A stretch of DNA of 64,000 nucleotides, taken from the NCBI RefSeq assembly GCF_001425705.1, contig NZ_LMDC01000012.1, forward strand, positions 127,402 to 191,401. Direction: 5' to 3'. The DNA comes from Pelomonas sp. Root1217. GTDB lineage: Bacteria > Pseudomonadota > Gammaproteobacteria > Burkholderiales > Burkholderiaceae_C. Of this stretch, positions 8,292-16,678 are shown piece after piece. Every line of letters begins with the position of its first letter. Position 1 is the stretch's first letter. The position numbers and the translations under genes were made by a program. The notes under the pieces are model-generated. The model saw nothing but the letters and a program-made list of their open reading frames with translations, made no database searches and was not told where the DNA came from.

Positions 8292-9524
8292 ATGGACCGC
8301 CGCGTCGTGGTGCCGCGCCGCTACGGCCTCATGGTGCTGGCGTTGATGGCCGCGCTGGCGGGGGCCCTGCTGCTCATGCGCTACTGGCCGCGCGGCGTGC
8401 CCGTGTCGCGCGCCGACGTGGAGATCGCCACGGCAAAGACCGGCCCCTTCCGCGACGTCGTCGTCGGCCGCGCGACCGCGCAGCCGCTGCAGTCCGTGCT
8501 GCTCGACGCGACCGAGGACGGCCGCGTCGAGCAGGTGTTGGTGAAGGACGGCGCCAGCGTGGAGGCCGGCCAGTTGCTCGTCGTGCTCAGCAGCACCCAG
8601 CGAGCCCAAGAGTTGATGGCGCGTTCCAGCGAGGCGGCCCAGCAGCTCGCCAACTTCTCGACGCTGCGCGCCGCGTGGATGCAGGCCCAGGCCGTGCAGC
8701 GCCGCACGCTCACGGAGGGCCAGTTCGAGCTGGAGCGCGTGCGCCGCCTGCATCAGCGCAACCGCGAGCTGGCCGCCACTGGCTTCCTTTCACCGTCTGC
8801 ACTGGAGGACTCGGCCGACAAGCTCGCCCTTGCGCAGCGCCTGTTCGCCCAGCAGCAGGCCGATGGCCGCGAGGAGCTGGCCGTGCGAGAGCAGTCCGTG
8901 CAGGCCATGCAGCGCGCTGTGACCGACCTCAACAAGCGGCTGGACGCCATGCGCACCGCCAGCGAAGGCCTGGCGGTGCGTGCACCGGTGGCCGGCCGCG
9001 TGACGGGCTTGACGCTGCAGGTCGGCGAGTCCGTGCGCAGCGGCAGCCGCATCGCGCGGCTGGACAGCCTGGGCCGCTTCAAGCTGGACCTGCGGCTGGA
9101 CGAATTCCACCTCGGCCGCGTCCGCGAGGGCCTCGCCGCCGAGCTGCAGCATGAGAGCCGGCGCCATGCCCTGCACGTCGCGCGCATCGACCCTCAGGTC
9201 AAGGACGGCCGCTTCAGCGTCGAGCTCGCCTTCGACGGCGACCCGCCGCCGCTGCAGGTCGGCCAGGGCCTGGACGTGCGCCTGACGCTGGGCCAGGCGC
9301 AGGACGCGCTGCTGCTGCCCGACGGCGGCTTCTACGCCGACACGGGCGGCGCCTGGGCCTTTGTGCTCGACGCGGACGGCCGCCACGCCCAGCGCCGCCC
9401 GCTGCAACTGGGCCGCCGCGCCGACGGCGTCATCGAAGTGCTGGGCGGCCTGCAAGCCGGCGAGCAGGTCGTCGTCTCCCCTTACCGCGCCTTTGCCAGG
9501 GCCACCTCACTGCAACTGAACTGA
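8292..9524 (+). CDS. Periplasmic adaptor subunit (HlyD/MacA-like membrane fusion protein)
   Basis: The product is 410 residues from ATG 8292. It has one N-terminal membrane anchor (LMVLALMAALAGALLLM), then a lipoyl-like half (VEQVLVKDGASVEAGQLLVVL), a coiled-coil hairpin (about residues 90-210), the second lipoyl half (VRAPVAGRVTGLTLQVGESV) and a beta-barrel domain. It would link the MacB-type permease to an outer-membrane channel. The frame is open further upstream (GTG 8211, ATG 8223), but those bases contain a repeat element that follows stop codons elsewhere, so 8292 is preferred. The ATPase gene starts three bases after its stop. No outer-membrane factor gene is nearby. Confidence 0.87.
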   Translation: MDRRVVVPRRYGLMVLALMAALAGALLLMRYWPRGVPVSRADVEIATAKTGPFRDVVVGRATAQPLQSVLLDATEDGRVEQVLVKDGASVEAGQLLVVLSSTQRAQELMARSSEAAQQLANFSTLRAAWMQAQAVQRRTLTEGQFELERVRRLHQRNRELAATGFLSPSALEDSADKLALAQRLFAQQQADGREELAVREQSVQAMQRAVTDLNKRLDAMRTASEGLAVRAPVAGRVTGLTLQVGESVRSGSRIARLDSLGRFKLDLRLDEFHLGRVREGLAAELQHESRRHALHVARIDPQVKDGRFSVELAFDGDPPPLQVGQGLDVRLTLGQAQDALLLPDGGFYADTGGAWAFVLDADGRHAQRRPLQLGRRADGVIEVLGGLQAGEQVVVSPYRAFARATSLQLN

Positions 9525-9527
9525 ACC

Positions 9528-10211
<684 letters not shown>

Positions 10212-10240
10212 TCAGGCCCTCGCCACCACGCCGCCCGCCC

Positions 10241-10912
10241 ATGTCCACTCGCCAAGCCCTGATCGGCCTTGCCGTCCTTGCCCTGTCGGGACCGGTGCTG
10301 GCGGCATGCACCGGCGACTGGGCGGCACCGACCGCGGAAACCATGGTCGTGAGCGATGGCACCGAGCTCCGCATCACACGGTTCGCCAACCTGGAGATGA
10401 AACTGGCGCTAGTCCAGGCTGGGCGGCCTGTCGAGTTCCTCGGTGCGCTTGGCATCGGCTATCTCGTCAAGGGCATCCCTGAGGCGGAATTGCAGAAGTT
10501 CGCGCAAGAGGCCCATTGGCTGCTGGCATTCAGCGCGCCGGCTTCGACCATCGTCTGGCGGGCGATCAGGGGCGACCCCTGCAAAGCCTCCGGTCCCTAT
10601 GACATCGACATGGTGCCGTGGTCCGGCGGCGCTTCGCAAGCGCCAGACCACAAGTTGCTGCGAGCCAGGGGCCAGGCCGTTGCAGACGGTCAGGGCCTGA
10701 TCCGCTACACCATCCGCTTCGACACAGAACCGGCGCTGCCGCCCGATCGGCCACTGACCTATGCCGGCACGCTGTCGTTCGTGAAACAGGGCGATGAGAT
10801 GCCCGGCGACACCGATGTGGGCGGCTTCAACGTCATGCCCCAAGACAAGCCTGGCTTCGTTGCCGTGCCGGGCACGAAGCTGTCGCAGCTCCGCGCCATG
10901 CTCTCTCCGTGA
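10241..10912 (+). CDS. Predicted lipoprotein of unknown function
   Basis: The product is 223 residues. It begins with a lipoprotein signal peptide: a hydrophobic stretch, then LAAC with the lipidated Cys at position 23. The mature part is a globular alpha/beta protein (ELRITRFANLEMKLALVQAGRPVEF) with a few Cys, Trp and Pro residues, and I recognise no family. It starts 29 bases after the ABC ATPase gene and overlaps the next gene by four bases, so it may be read with either. A link to the exporter is possible but not shown by the sequence. Confidence 0.7.
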   Translation: MSTRQALIGLAVLALSGPVLAACTGDWAAPTAETMVVSDGTELRITRFANLEMKLALVQAGRPVEFLGALGIGYLVKGIPEAELQKFAQEAHWLLAFSAPASTIVWRAIRGDPCKASGPYDIDMVPWSGGASQAPDHKLLRARGQAVADGQGLIRYTIRFDTEPALPPDRPLTYAGTLSFVKQGDEMPGDTDVGGFNVMPQDKPGFVAVPGTKLSQLRAMLSP

Positions 10913-11655
10913 TTTCCACCCAATTCGTCTTCCACCTCGCCCTGCAGCGCGACAAGGTCGAGTCCTTCGAGCGCTATCCCTTCAACCTGCCGGCCGTGCG
11001 CACGCTGGAACGGCTGGAGATGCACCCCAAGGTCACCTTCCTGGTCGGCGAGAACGGCTCGGGCAAGTCGACGCTGCTGGAGGCGCTGGCCGTGTCGCTG
11101 GGCTTCAACGCCGAGGGCGGCAGCAAGAACTTCCGCTTCGGCACGCGGCTGTCGCATTCCGAGCTGCACGGGTACTTGCGGGTGGCCAAGGGCTACAAGC
11201 CGCCGCGCGACGGCTTCTTCCTGCGCGCCGAGAGCTTCTTCAACGTCGCGACCGAGATCGAGAACCTGGACGTGGGACCAGGCGGTTCACCGATCATCAG
11301 CGGCTATGGCGGCAAGTCGCTGCACGAGCAGTCGCACGGCGAATCCTTCCTCGCGCTGCTCAACGAGCGCTTTGGCGGCCGGGGCCTGTATCTTCTTGAT
11401 GAACCCGAAGCGGCGCTGTCGCCGCAGCGCCAGCTCGCCGCGCTGGCTCGCGTTCACGAGCTGGTGAAGGCGAATTCACAGTTCATCATCGCCACGCACT
11501 CACCGCTGCTGATGGCCTATCCCGACGCCTGGATCTACCAGTGCACTGCCGACGGCGTGCGCCGCGTGGCCTACGAAGACACCGAGCATTACCGGGTCAC
11601 CCGCGACTTCATGGCCGACCCGCAGCGCGTGCTGGGCGAACTGCTGGCGCGTTAA
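10909..11655 (+). CDS. AAA family ATPase (SMC/RecF-like, COG3910 type)
   Basis: This 248-residue cytoplasmic ATPase has Walker A GENGSGKST near residue 46, a signature-like stretch (LHEQSHGESFLAL) and Walker B GLYLLDEPEAALSP followed by a His loop (IIATHSPLLMA). This compact layout matches stand-alone predicted ATPases related to RecF/SbcC and OLD-type ATPases. No nuclease or toxin partner is beside it. GTG at 10909 overlaps the lipoprotein stop (GTGA), which indicates translational coupling. The cellular role is not known. Confidence 0.82.
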   Translation: MISTQFVFHLALQRDKVESFERYPFNLPAVRTLERLEMHPKVTFLVGENGSGKSTLLEALAVSLGFNAEGGSKNFRFGTRLSHSELHGYLRVAKGYKPPRDGFFLRAESFFNVATEIENLDVGPGGSPIISGYGGKSLHEQSHGESFLALLNERFGGRGLYLLDEPEAALSPQRQLAALARVHELVKANSQFIIATHSPLLMAYPDAWIYQCTADGVRRVAYEDTEHYRVTRDFMADPQRVLGELLAR

Positions 11656-11662
11656 GCCCGGC

Positions 11663-11686
11663 GATCGCCGACAGCACTGCACATCT
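11663..11686 (+). repeat. 24-base direct repeat, left copy
   Basis: This element starts GATCGCCGACAGCACTGCAC. It matches 22 of 24 bases of a second copy at 12666-12689 in the same orientation. The pair brackets a 1-kb segment with an ABC ATPase remnant and the CPBP protease gene. This copy begins eight bases after the stop codon of the AAA ATPase gene. Confidence 0.65.
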
Positions 11687-11707
11687 GCCCTGTGCGCGTT
11701 GACCCCA

Positions 11708-11779
11708 ACGCAGGCTTCGCGAACGCTGCGGCTTCTGGATGGCAGGGTGGTGGTGGATGCGGTGAGCGCGGTAGGTTGA
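11708..11779 (+). pseudogene. Remnant of an ABC ATPase gene (C-terminal end only)
   Basis: The 23 codons before TGA 11777-11779 read TQASRTLRLLDGRVVVDAVS and then a short tail. This is almost the same as the C terminus of the ABC ATPase encoded at 9528-10211 (AQASRTLRLLDGRVVVDAVA and then its tail). DNA identity is high over about 60 bases and then stops. No Walker or signature motifs precede it, so it is a decayed or partially copied gene end, probably left by duplication or recombination. Confidence 0.7.
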
Positions 11780-11793
11780 TTAGAGTGTGGCCG

Positions 11794-12627
11794 ATGCCGC
11801 ACGTTGCCGACACCGCGCTGACAACCCCAGCCCGCCGTCGGCTGGCACTGCACAGCATGGCTTTCCTGCTGTGCGCCTTCCCGCTCGTGATCGTCGTCTA
11901 CCAGGGCCTGCCGTTTCCGGTCGGCCCGCACAGGCCGATGTTGTACGGCCTGGTGATCGCGCTGTTGCTGGTTGCGCTTGCGCGTGCCCTGATGCGCCGC
12001 GAGGGCCGGTCGCTGGCCGACCTTGGCCTCACGGTGTCGGCCCGTGCCTTCGGCCACCTGGGCCTGGGACTGGTGGCGGGCCTGTTGCTTTTCGCCGCGG
12101 CGACGCTTGTCATGGCGCTGTGGCTGCCCGTTGAATGGCGGATGAAGGCGGCGCTGCTGCCGGCCTCGATCGGTGGCGCCCTGCTCTTTCACCTCGTGAC
12201 CAATGCCTGCGAGGAACTGGCCTGGCGCGGCTATGCCTTCGACGGCCTGCTGCGCAGCGTTGGCCATTGGCCGGCGCAAATCATCGTGGCGCTCGTCGCG
12301 GCTGTCTTTCATGTGCTGTCCGGCTGGAGCTGGCAGGTTGCACTGGTCAGCACGACGGCCGGCTCGCTGCTGTTCGGTCTGGTCTTCATCCGCTGGCGCA
12401 GCGTGCCGGCCGCCATCGGCGTGCATGCAGGCTGGAACTGGGCGCGCGACCTGCTGATGTCGCCCGGTGGCGCCGCGGCCGTACTGGACGTGCGCGGCCC
12501 GCAGGTCTGGAGCATGGGCCAGTGGCAGGTGGCACAGGCCGTCTTTGTGGGGGTCACGCTGCTGGCCTGCGTTGCGCTGCTGCGGTCGCTGAACCGGCGG
12601 CCCCGTGCCGTGCTGACGTCGACATAG
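11794..12627 (+). CDS. CPBP family intramembrane metalloprotease
   Basis: The product is 277 residues with about eight membrane helices. The CPBP (Abi/type II CAAX protease-like) motifs are seen: EELAWRGY (EExxxR), a helix with AAVFH, and HAGWN (HxxxN). Family members cleave within membranes, and some process prenylated proteins, act as bacteriocin immunity proteins or regulate secretion. The FxxxH motif is imperfect because the expected Phe four residues before the His is Ala. ATG 11794 is used; an open extension to 11692 runs through the ATPase remnant in another frame. The gene lies between two direct repeats and may have arrived as a unit. Confidence 0.82.
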   Translation: MPHVADTALTTPARRRLALHSMAFLLCAFPLVIVVYQGLPFPVGPHRPMLYGLVIALLLVALARALMRREGRSLADLGLTVSARAFGHLGLGLVAGLLLFAAATLVMALWLPVEWRMKAALLPASIGGALLFHLVTNACEELAWRGYAFDGLLRSVGHWPAQIIVALVAAVFHVLSGWSWQVALVSTTAGSLLFGLVFIRWRSVPAAIGVHAGWNWARDLLMSPGGAAAVLDVRGPQVWSMGQWQVAQAVFVGVTLLACVALLRSLNRRPRAVLTST

Positions 12628-12665
12628 CCGCTGCATTGCGCGCGACCAGGGCGTGTCAAGTCGCT

Positions 12666-12689
12666 GATCGTCGACAGCACTGCACACCT
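12666..12689 (+). repeat. 24-base direct repeat, right copy
   Basis: This is the second copy of the repeat at 11663-11686 (22 of 24 bases identical, starting GATCGTCGACAGCACTGCAC). It lies 38 bases after the CPBP protease stop. Nothing else in the short gap to the next gene is recognisable. Confidence 0.65.
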
Positions 12690-12752
12690 CGCCCGCCCAC
12701 GTTAGCTGCAACCTGACGGCGCCGTCAACCGCCGCCTTTAGGATGCCGGCCC

Positions 12753-15700
12753 ATGCACCCCCTAATTCAAGGCCTGCTTGGCCTGATGCTGCTCGGGGCG
12801 GGTTGGGCCCGCGCCGATGCTGGCGTCGGGCCGCTGGAGGTGCAGTTCCGCAGCGTGACCGTGCCGCAGAACTCGGTGCCGGCGATCGCGCAGGACCGGG
12901 CCGGGTTCATGTGGATCGCCACCAACAAGGGCCTGACGCGCTACGACGGCTACCGGCTGCGGCCCATCGAGCAGGCCGGTGACACGACGGCCAAGCGCAG
13001 CCTGGGCTGGGTGCGGGCGCTCAGCGCCGCGGCCGACGGGCGCATGTGGATTGGGACGGAGTTCCAGGGCCTGGTGGCCTACGACCCCGAACAGGACCGC
13101 GTCGAAAGCCATGGCAGCGCGCAGGGCGGCCCAGGGCCGCAGCCGCCCATCCGCGCGCTGGCGGCAGCGCCGGACGGCGCCATCTGGGTCGGCACCCTGG
13201 GCCAGGGCCTGTACCGCTACGACTCGGCGGCCAAGCGATTCGAGGCCCACGAGCTGCGCTGGCGCGGTCAGGCCGAGAAGCGGGTGCTCGCCTTGCAAGT
13301 GGGTGCCGACGGCGTCGTCTGGGCCGGCCACTGGCGCGGCCTGAGCCGCTTCGTGGGCGGCGCCTGGGAGAACCTCGCCCTGCCCGGCCTGGAACAGGGC
13401 ATGCCCGTGCCGGCCCTGGCCCAGGACCGTGGCGGGCGCGTCTGGCTGGGCACGCAGGACGGGCATCTGGGCGTCGTCGAGCAGGGCCAGGTGCGCTGGG
13501 TGCAGGCGCTGGGCATGCCGATCAACGCGCTGGCGGAAGCCCCGGACGGCCGCCTGTGGGTGGGCGCCAAGGTGGGGTTGTTCTGGATCAACCCGGCCAG
13601 CGGTGCCATCGAGGCCCGGCTGCGCCAGGACCCGCGCCGCGCCATGGGACTGGCGGGCAACGACATCAGCGGCCTGCTGCGCGACCGCAGCGGCGCCATG
13701 TGGGTCAGCGGCTATGGCCTGGGCGTGCAGCGCCATCTTTCCCACCCGGCCCTGGCGGTGCGCGGCCCCGATGCCGACCTGAACAGCCCGCTGGCCGAAG
13801 CCGATGTGCGTGCCGTGCTGGCGCTGAAGAACGGCGAGGTGCTGGCGCCGACGCAGACCGGCCACATCGCCCGCCTGGACGGCCGCCCGGGCCGCGACCT
13901 GGCGACGCTGGGCGAATGGCCCCGCGAGCGGCACAACGTCGTCGAGGTCATGACCGAGGCGGGCGACGGCAGCCTGTGGATGGCGGCTGCGGGCCGCCTG
14001 GAGCACCGCGCCGCCGATGGCCGCCTGCTGCGCGACTGGGCGCTGGACGGCGGCCGTGCCCAGCAGTTGCTGCTGCGCGCCGACGGCAGCATCTGGCTGG
14101 GCATGCAGGAGGGCCTTTACCGCCTCGCTGGCGAGGGCGCCGCTGCGCTGGAGCGCGTGCATCCGCTGGCCGGGCCGCTGCATGGCGGTGTCTATGTGCT
14201 GAGCGCCGCACCGGACGGGCGCCTCTGGGTGGGCGGCCAGCAGGGCCTGTTCCGCGAGAAAACCGCTGGCGAGGGCGGCCTGGAGGTGGTGCCACAGGCA
14301 CCCGCGGAACCCCTGGCCAGCCCCATCGTCATGGGCCTGCTGTGGGGGCGCAATGGCACGCTCTGGGTCGACACGCCGGTCAGCGGATTGCACCGCCTCA
14401 AGGGCTGGGACGGCGAGGGCCGCGCGCGCTTCGAGCGCATCAGCGAGCGCCATGGCATGGAGGGCGTGTTCGGTGGCAATCTCCACGAGGACGGCCAGGG
14501 CCGCATCTGGAGCCAGCTCTATGTCTATGACCCGGCGGCCGACCGGCTCGACAGCTTCGGCAGCGCCGAGGGCGCCAACTTCGGCAGTTTCTGGTTCTTT
14601 GCCAGCACCGAGCTGCCCGGCGGCGGCCTGCTGTTCGGCGGCAGCCGTGGCCTGCTGCGCGTGCTGCCTGATGCCTACCGCGCGCAGCGCACCAGCCCGC
14701 CGCTGGTGGTCAGCGGCCTGCGTGTCAACGGCCAGCCCTGGCAGCAGCCGCGCAATCCTCGTGACGGCCTGAAGCTGCCGCCTGGCAAACGCAGCCTGTC
14801 CATCGAGTTCGCGGCGCTGGACTATGCCGACCCGTCACGGCTGCGCTATGAATATCGCCTGGAAGGCCTGGACAGCGACTGGACCCGGGTCGATGCCAGC
14901 GGACGCAACCCGAGCTTCGGCCCGCTCAGGCCCGGCCACTACACGCTGCAGGTGCGTGCCACGGCCCACCACAGCCTGTGGGGCACCGAGCAGCTGCAGC
15001 TGCCCATCACGCTGGAGCCGGCCTGGTGGGAGACCACGTCGGCCCGCATCGGCGGCGGGCTGCTGGCCCTGCTTGCCATCTGGGCCTGGATGCGCTGGCG
15101 CACGCGGCTGCTGCGCCGCCGCGAGGTCGAGCTCAAGGCCCTGGTGGACGAGCGCACCGCCGAGCTGCGCGAGCTGAGCCTGACCGATGCACTGACCGGC
15201 CTGCGCAACCGCCGCTACCTTGAGCTGCGGCTGGACGACGACCTGCGCCTGTGCCTGCGCCGCTTCGAGACCCCCGGCATTGAAGGAGCGGGCGAAGGTC
15301 CCGGCCCGGATGCCGACCTGCTGCTGATGCTGCTGGACCTGGACCATTTCAAGCGCGTCAACGACGTGCATGGCCACGCGGCCGGCGACGCGGTGCTGGT
15401 GCAGGTGGCCGAGCGGCTGCGCCAGGTCTTCCGCGAGACCGACTCGCTGGTGCGCTGGGGTGGTGAGGAAATCCTGGTGCTGGCCCGCGAGACGGATCGG
15501 CGCGATGCCGCCGAGCTGGCCGCGCGCGTTTGCGCCGCGGTGCGTGAGCAGCCCTTCGAGATCGGCCCCGGCGAGACCGTGCACGTCACGGTGTCCATCG
15601 GCTTTTGCGCCTTCCCGCTGGACCCGCGCCACCCGCGGCTGTGGGACTGGCGCGCCTGCCTGGCCCTGGCCGATTCGGCGTTGTACGCCACCAAGGCCCA

Positions 15701-15845
15701 GGGCCGTGACGGCTATATGGGCGCCATCCGCGCCAATGGCCTGTCGCCGCGCGAGGCGCCCGACGGACTGGCCGCCTGGCGTGGCGAAAAGCGGCTGCAG
15801 GTTGCGCGCAGCGCCGCCGTCGACGACGCCGTCAGCCCAGCCTGA
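12753..15845 (+). CDS. Two-component-type propeller sensor fused to GGDEF diguanylate cyclase
   Basis: This 1030-residue membrane protein probably senses a periplasmic signal and makes cyclic di-GMP in the cytoplasm. It has a signal peptide (1-22), two sets of beta-propeller repeats with DG-x-(I/L/M)-W-(V/I/L)-G motifs (about 25-650), a Y_Y_Y domain (about 676-746), one membrane helix (about 765-785), a short coiled coil and a GGDEF domain (about 808-985). The active-site motif is GGEEI (about 902-906) and the RETD inhibitory site lies five residues before it, so product inhibition is expected. A 20-residue Gly/Glu/Pro insert sits early in the GGDEF domain. Its end overlaps the convergent esterase gene by 14 bases. 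Confidence 0.9.
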   Translation: MHPLIQGLLGLMLLGAGWARADAGVGPLEVQFRSVTVPQNSVPAIAQDRAGFMWIATNKGLTRYDGYRLRPIEQAGDTTAKRSLGWVRALSAAADGRMWIGTEFQGLVAYDPEQDRVESHGSAQGGPGPQPPIRALAAAPDGAIWVGTLGQGLYRYDSAAKRFEAHELRWRGQAEKRVLALQVGADGVVWAGHWRGLSRFVGGAWENLALPGLEQGMPVPALAQDRGGRVWLGTQDGHLGVVEQGQVRWVQALGMPINALAEAPDGRLWVGAKVGLFWINPASGAIEARLRQDPRRAMGLAGNDISGLLRDRSGAMWVSGYGLGVQRHLSHPALAVRGPDADLNSPLAEADVRAVLALKNGEVLAPTQTGHIARLDGRPGRDLATLGEWPRERHNVVEVMTEAGDGSLWMAAAGRLEHRAADGRLLRDWALDGGRAQQLLLRADGSIWLGMQEGLYRLAGEGAAALERVHPLAGPLHGGVYVLSAAPDGRLWVGGQQGLFREKTAGEGGLEVVPQAPAEPLASPIVMGLLWGRNGTLWVDTPVSGLHRLKGWDGEGRARFERISERHGMEGVFGGNLHEDGQGRIWSQLYVYDPAADRLDSFGSAEGANFGSFWFFASTELPGGGLLFGGSRGLLRVLPDAYRAQRTSPPLVVSGLRVNGQPWQQPRNPRDGLKLPPGKRSLSIEFAALDYADPSRLRYEYRLEGLDSDWTRVDASGRNPSFGPLRPGHYTLQVRATAHHSLWGTEQLQLPITLEPAWWETTSARIGGGLLALLAIWAWMRWRTRLLRRREVELKALVDERTAELRELSLTDALTGLRNRRYLELRLDDDLRLCLRRFETPGIEGAGEGPGPDADLLLMLLDLDHFKRVNDVHGHAAGDAVLVQVAERLRQVFRETDSLVRWGGEEILVLARETDRRDAAELAARVCAAVREQPFEIGPGETVHVTVSIGFCAFPLDPRHPRLWDWRACLALADSALYATKAQGRDGYMGAIRANGLSPREAPDGLAAWRGEKRLQVARSAAVDDAVSPA

Positions 15846-16656
15846 ACAGGGTTTTGAGCGCCGCCGGCAGCTCGGCGCGCCAGGCCGCCTCGTTGTGGCC
15901 GGCCTCGGCGGCGATGTGCAGGCTCAGCTGCTCGGGCGGCATTTGGCGCGCCAGCTGCTTGTGCATCTGGCGCGTCTGCCCCGCCATGCTGCCGCCTTCC
16001 CGGCCGCCACAGTAGAGGTGGATGCGCGTGTCGGCTGGCAGCCTTGCCGCGGCGGTTGCATCGAAGAGCTGGGGCGCCGCCCAATAGGACGGGCTGAACA
16101 GGCCGTAGCGGCCGAACACCTCGCCATGGCTGAGCAGGGCCGCATGGCTGATCAGGCCGCCCAGCGAGCTGCCGATCAGGGCCGTGTGCTCGCGCTCGGG
16201 CCGGGTGCGCCAGCCGTTGTCGATGAAGGGCTTGACGGTGTTGACGATGAAGTCGAGATAGGCCGGGCCCTCGGCCTTGCCGAGCTCCTTGTGGTCGTAG
16301 GGGGCCATCTCGCTGTTGCGCTTCTCGGCGCCGTTGTCGATGCCAACGACGAGGGCTTCGAACCCGGTCTCCTTCGCCAAGGCTGCCATCGTCTCGTCCA
16401 CGCCCCATTCGCCGGCAAAGCTGGTGACTGCGTCGAACAGGTTCTGGCCATCGTGCATGTAGATGACCGGGTAGCGGCGCCCGGGCTCGCTGTCGTAGCT
16501 GGTCGGCAGGCACAGCCGCAGCGTGCGGCTGCGGGCCAGGCCCGGCATGGCCAGCGGCTCGGGCAGCACCTGCACGCTGGGCAGGGCCGTCGACGGGGCG
16601 GCCCGTGCCGGCAGACAGGACATTAGGGGCAGGGTCAGCAGCAGGCGGCGTTGCAT
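15832..16656 (-). CDS. Secreted alpha/beta-hydrolase esterase (Fes/IroE-like)
   Basis: The product is 274 residues with a signal peptide (LLLTLPLMSCLPARA). The alpha/beta fold is marked by YPVIYMHDGQNLFD, the nucleophile elbow GSSLGG with the catalytic Ser, and a C-terminal AGHNEAAW with the probable catalytic His. The esterase D/Fes-like family includes siderophore esterases and carbohydrate esterases; the substrate here is not clear. ATG 16656 begins the signal peptide; another ATG five codons earlier is possible. The gene is divergent from the M20 peptidase gene, with only 22 bases between the starts. Confidence 0.82.
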   Translation of the reverse strand: MQRRLLLTLPLMSCLPARAAPSTALPSVQVLPEPLAMPGLARSRTLRLCLPTSYDSEPGRRYPVIYMHDGQNLFDAVTSFAGEWGVDETMAALAKETGFEALVVGIDNGAEKRNSEMAPYDHKELGKAEGPAYLDFIVNTVKPFIDNGWRTRPEREHTALIGSSLGGLISHAALLSHGEVFGRYGLFSPSYWAAPQLFDATAAARLPADTRIHLYCGGREGGSMAGQTRQMHKQLARQMPPEQLSLHIAAEAGHNEAAWRAELPAALKTLFRLG

Positions 16657-16678
16657 GTGGGTGTTGGACACTCAAGGC

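Noticed and set aside
12762-14486. A 574-codon open frame on the minus strand
   Set aside because: It lies antisense to the propeller part of the GGDEF protein, has the biased composition of a reverse-strand reading in high-G+C DNA (rich in Ala, Gln, His and Arg), and has no domain or ribosome binding site.
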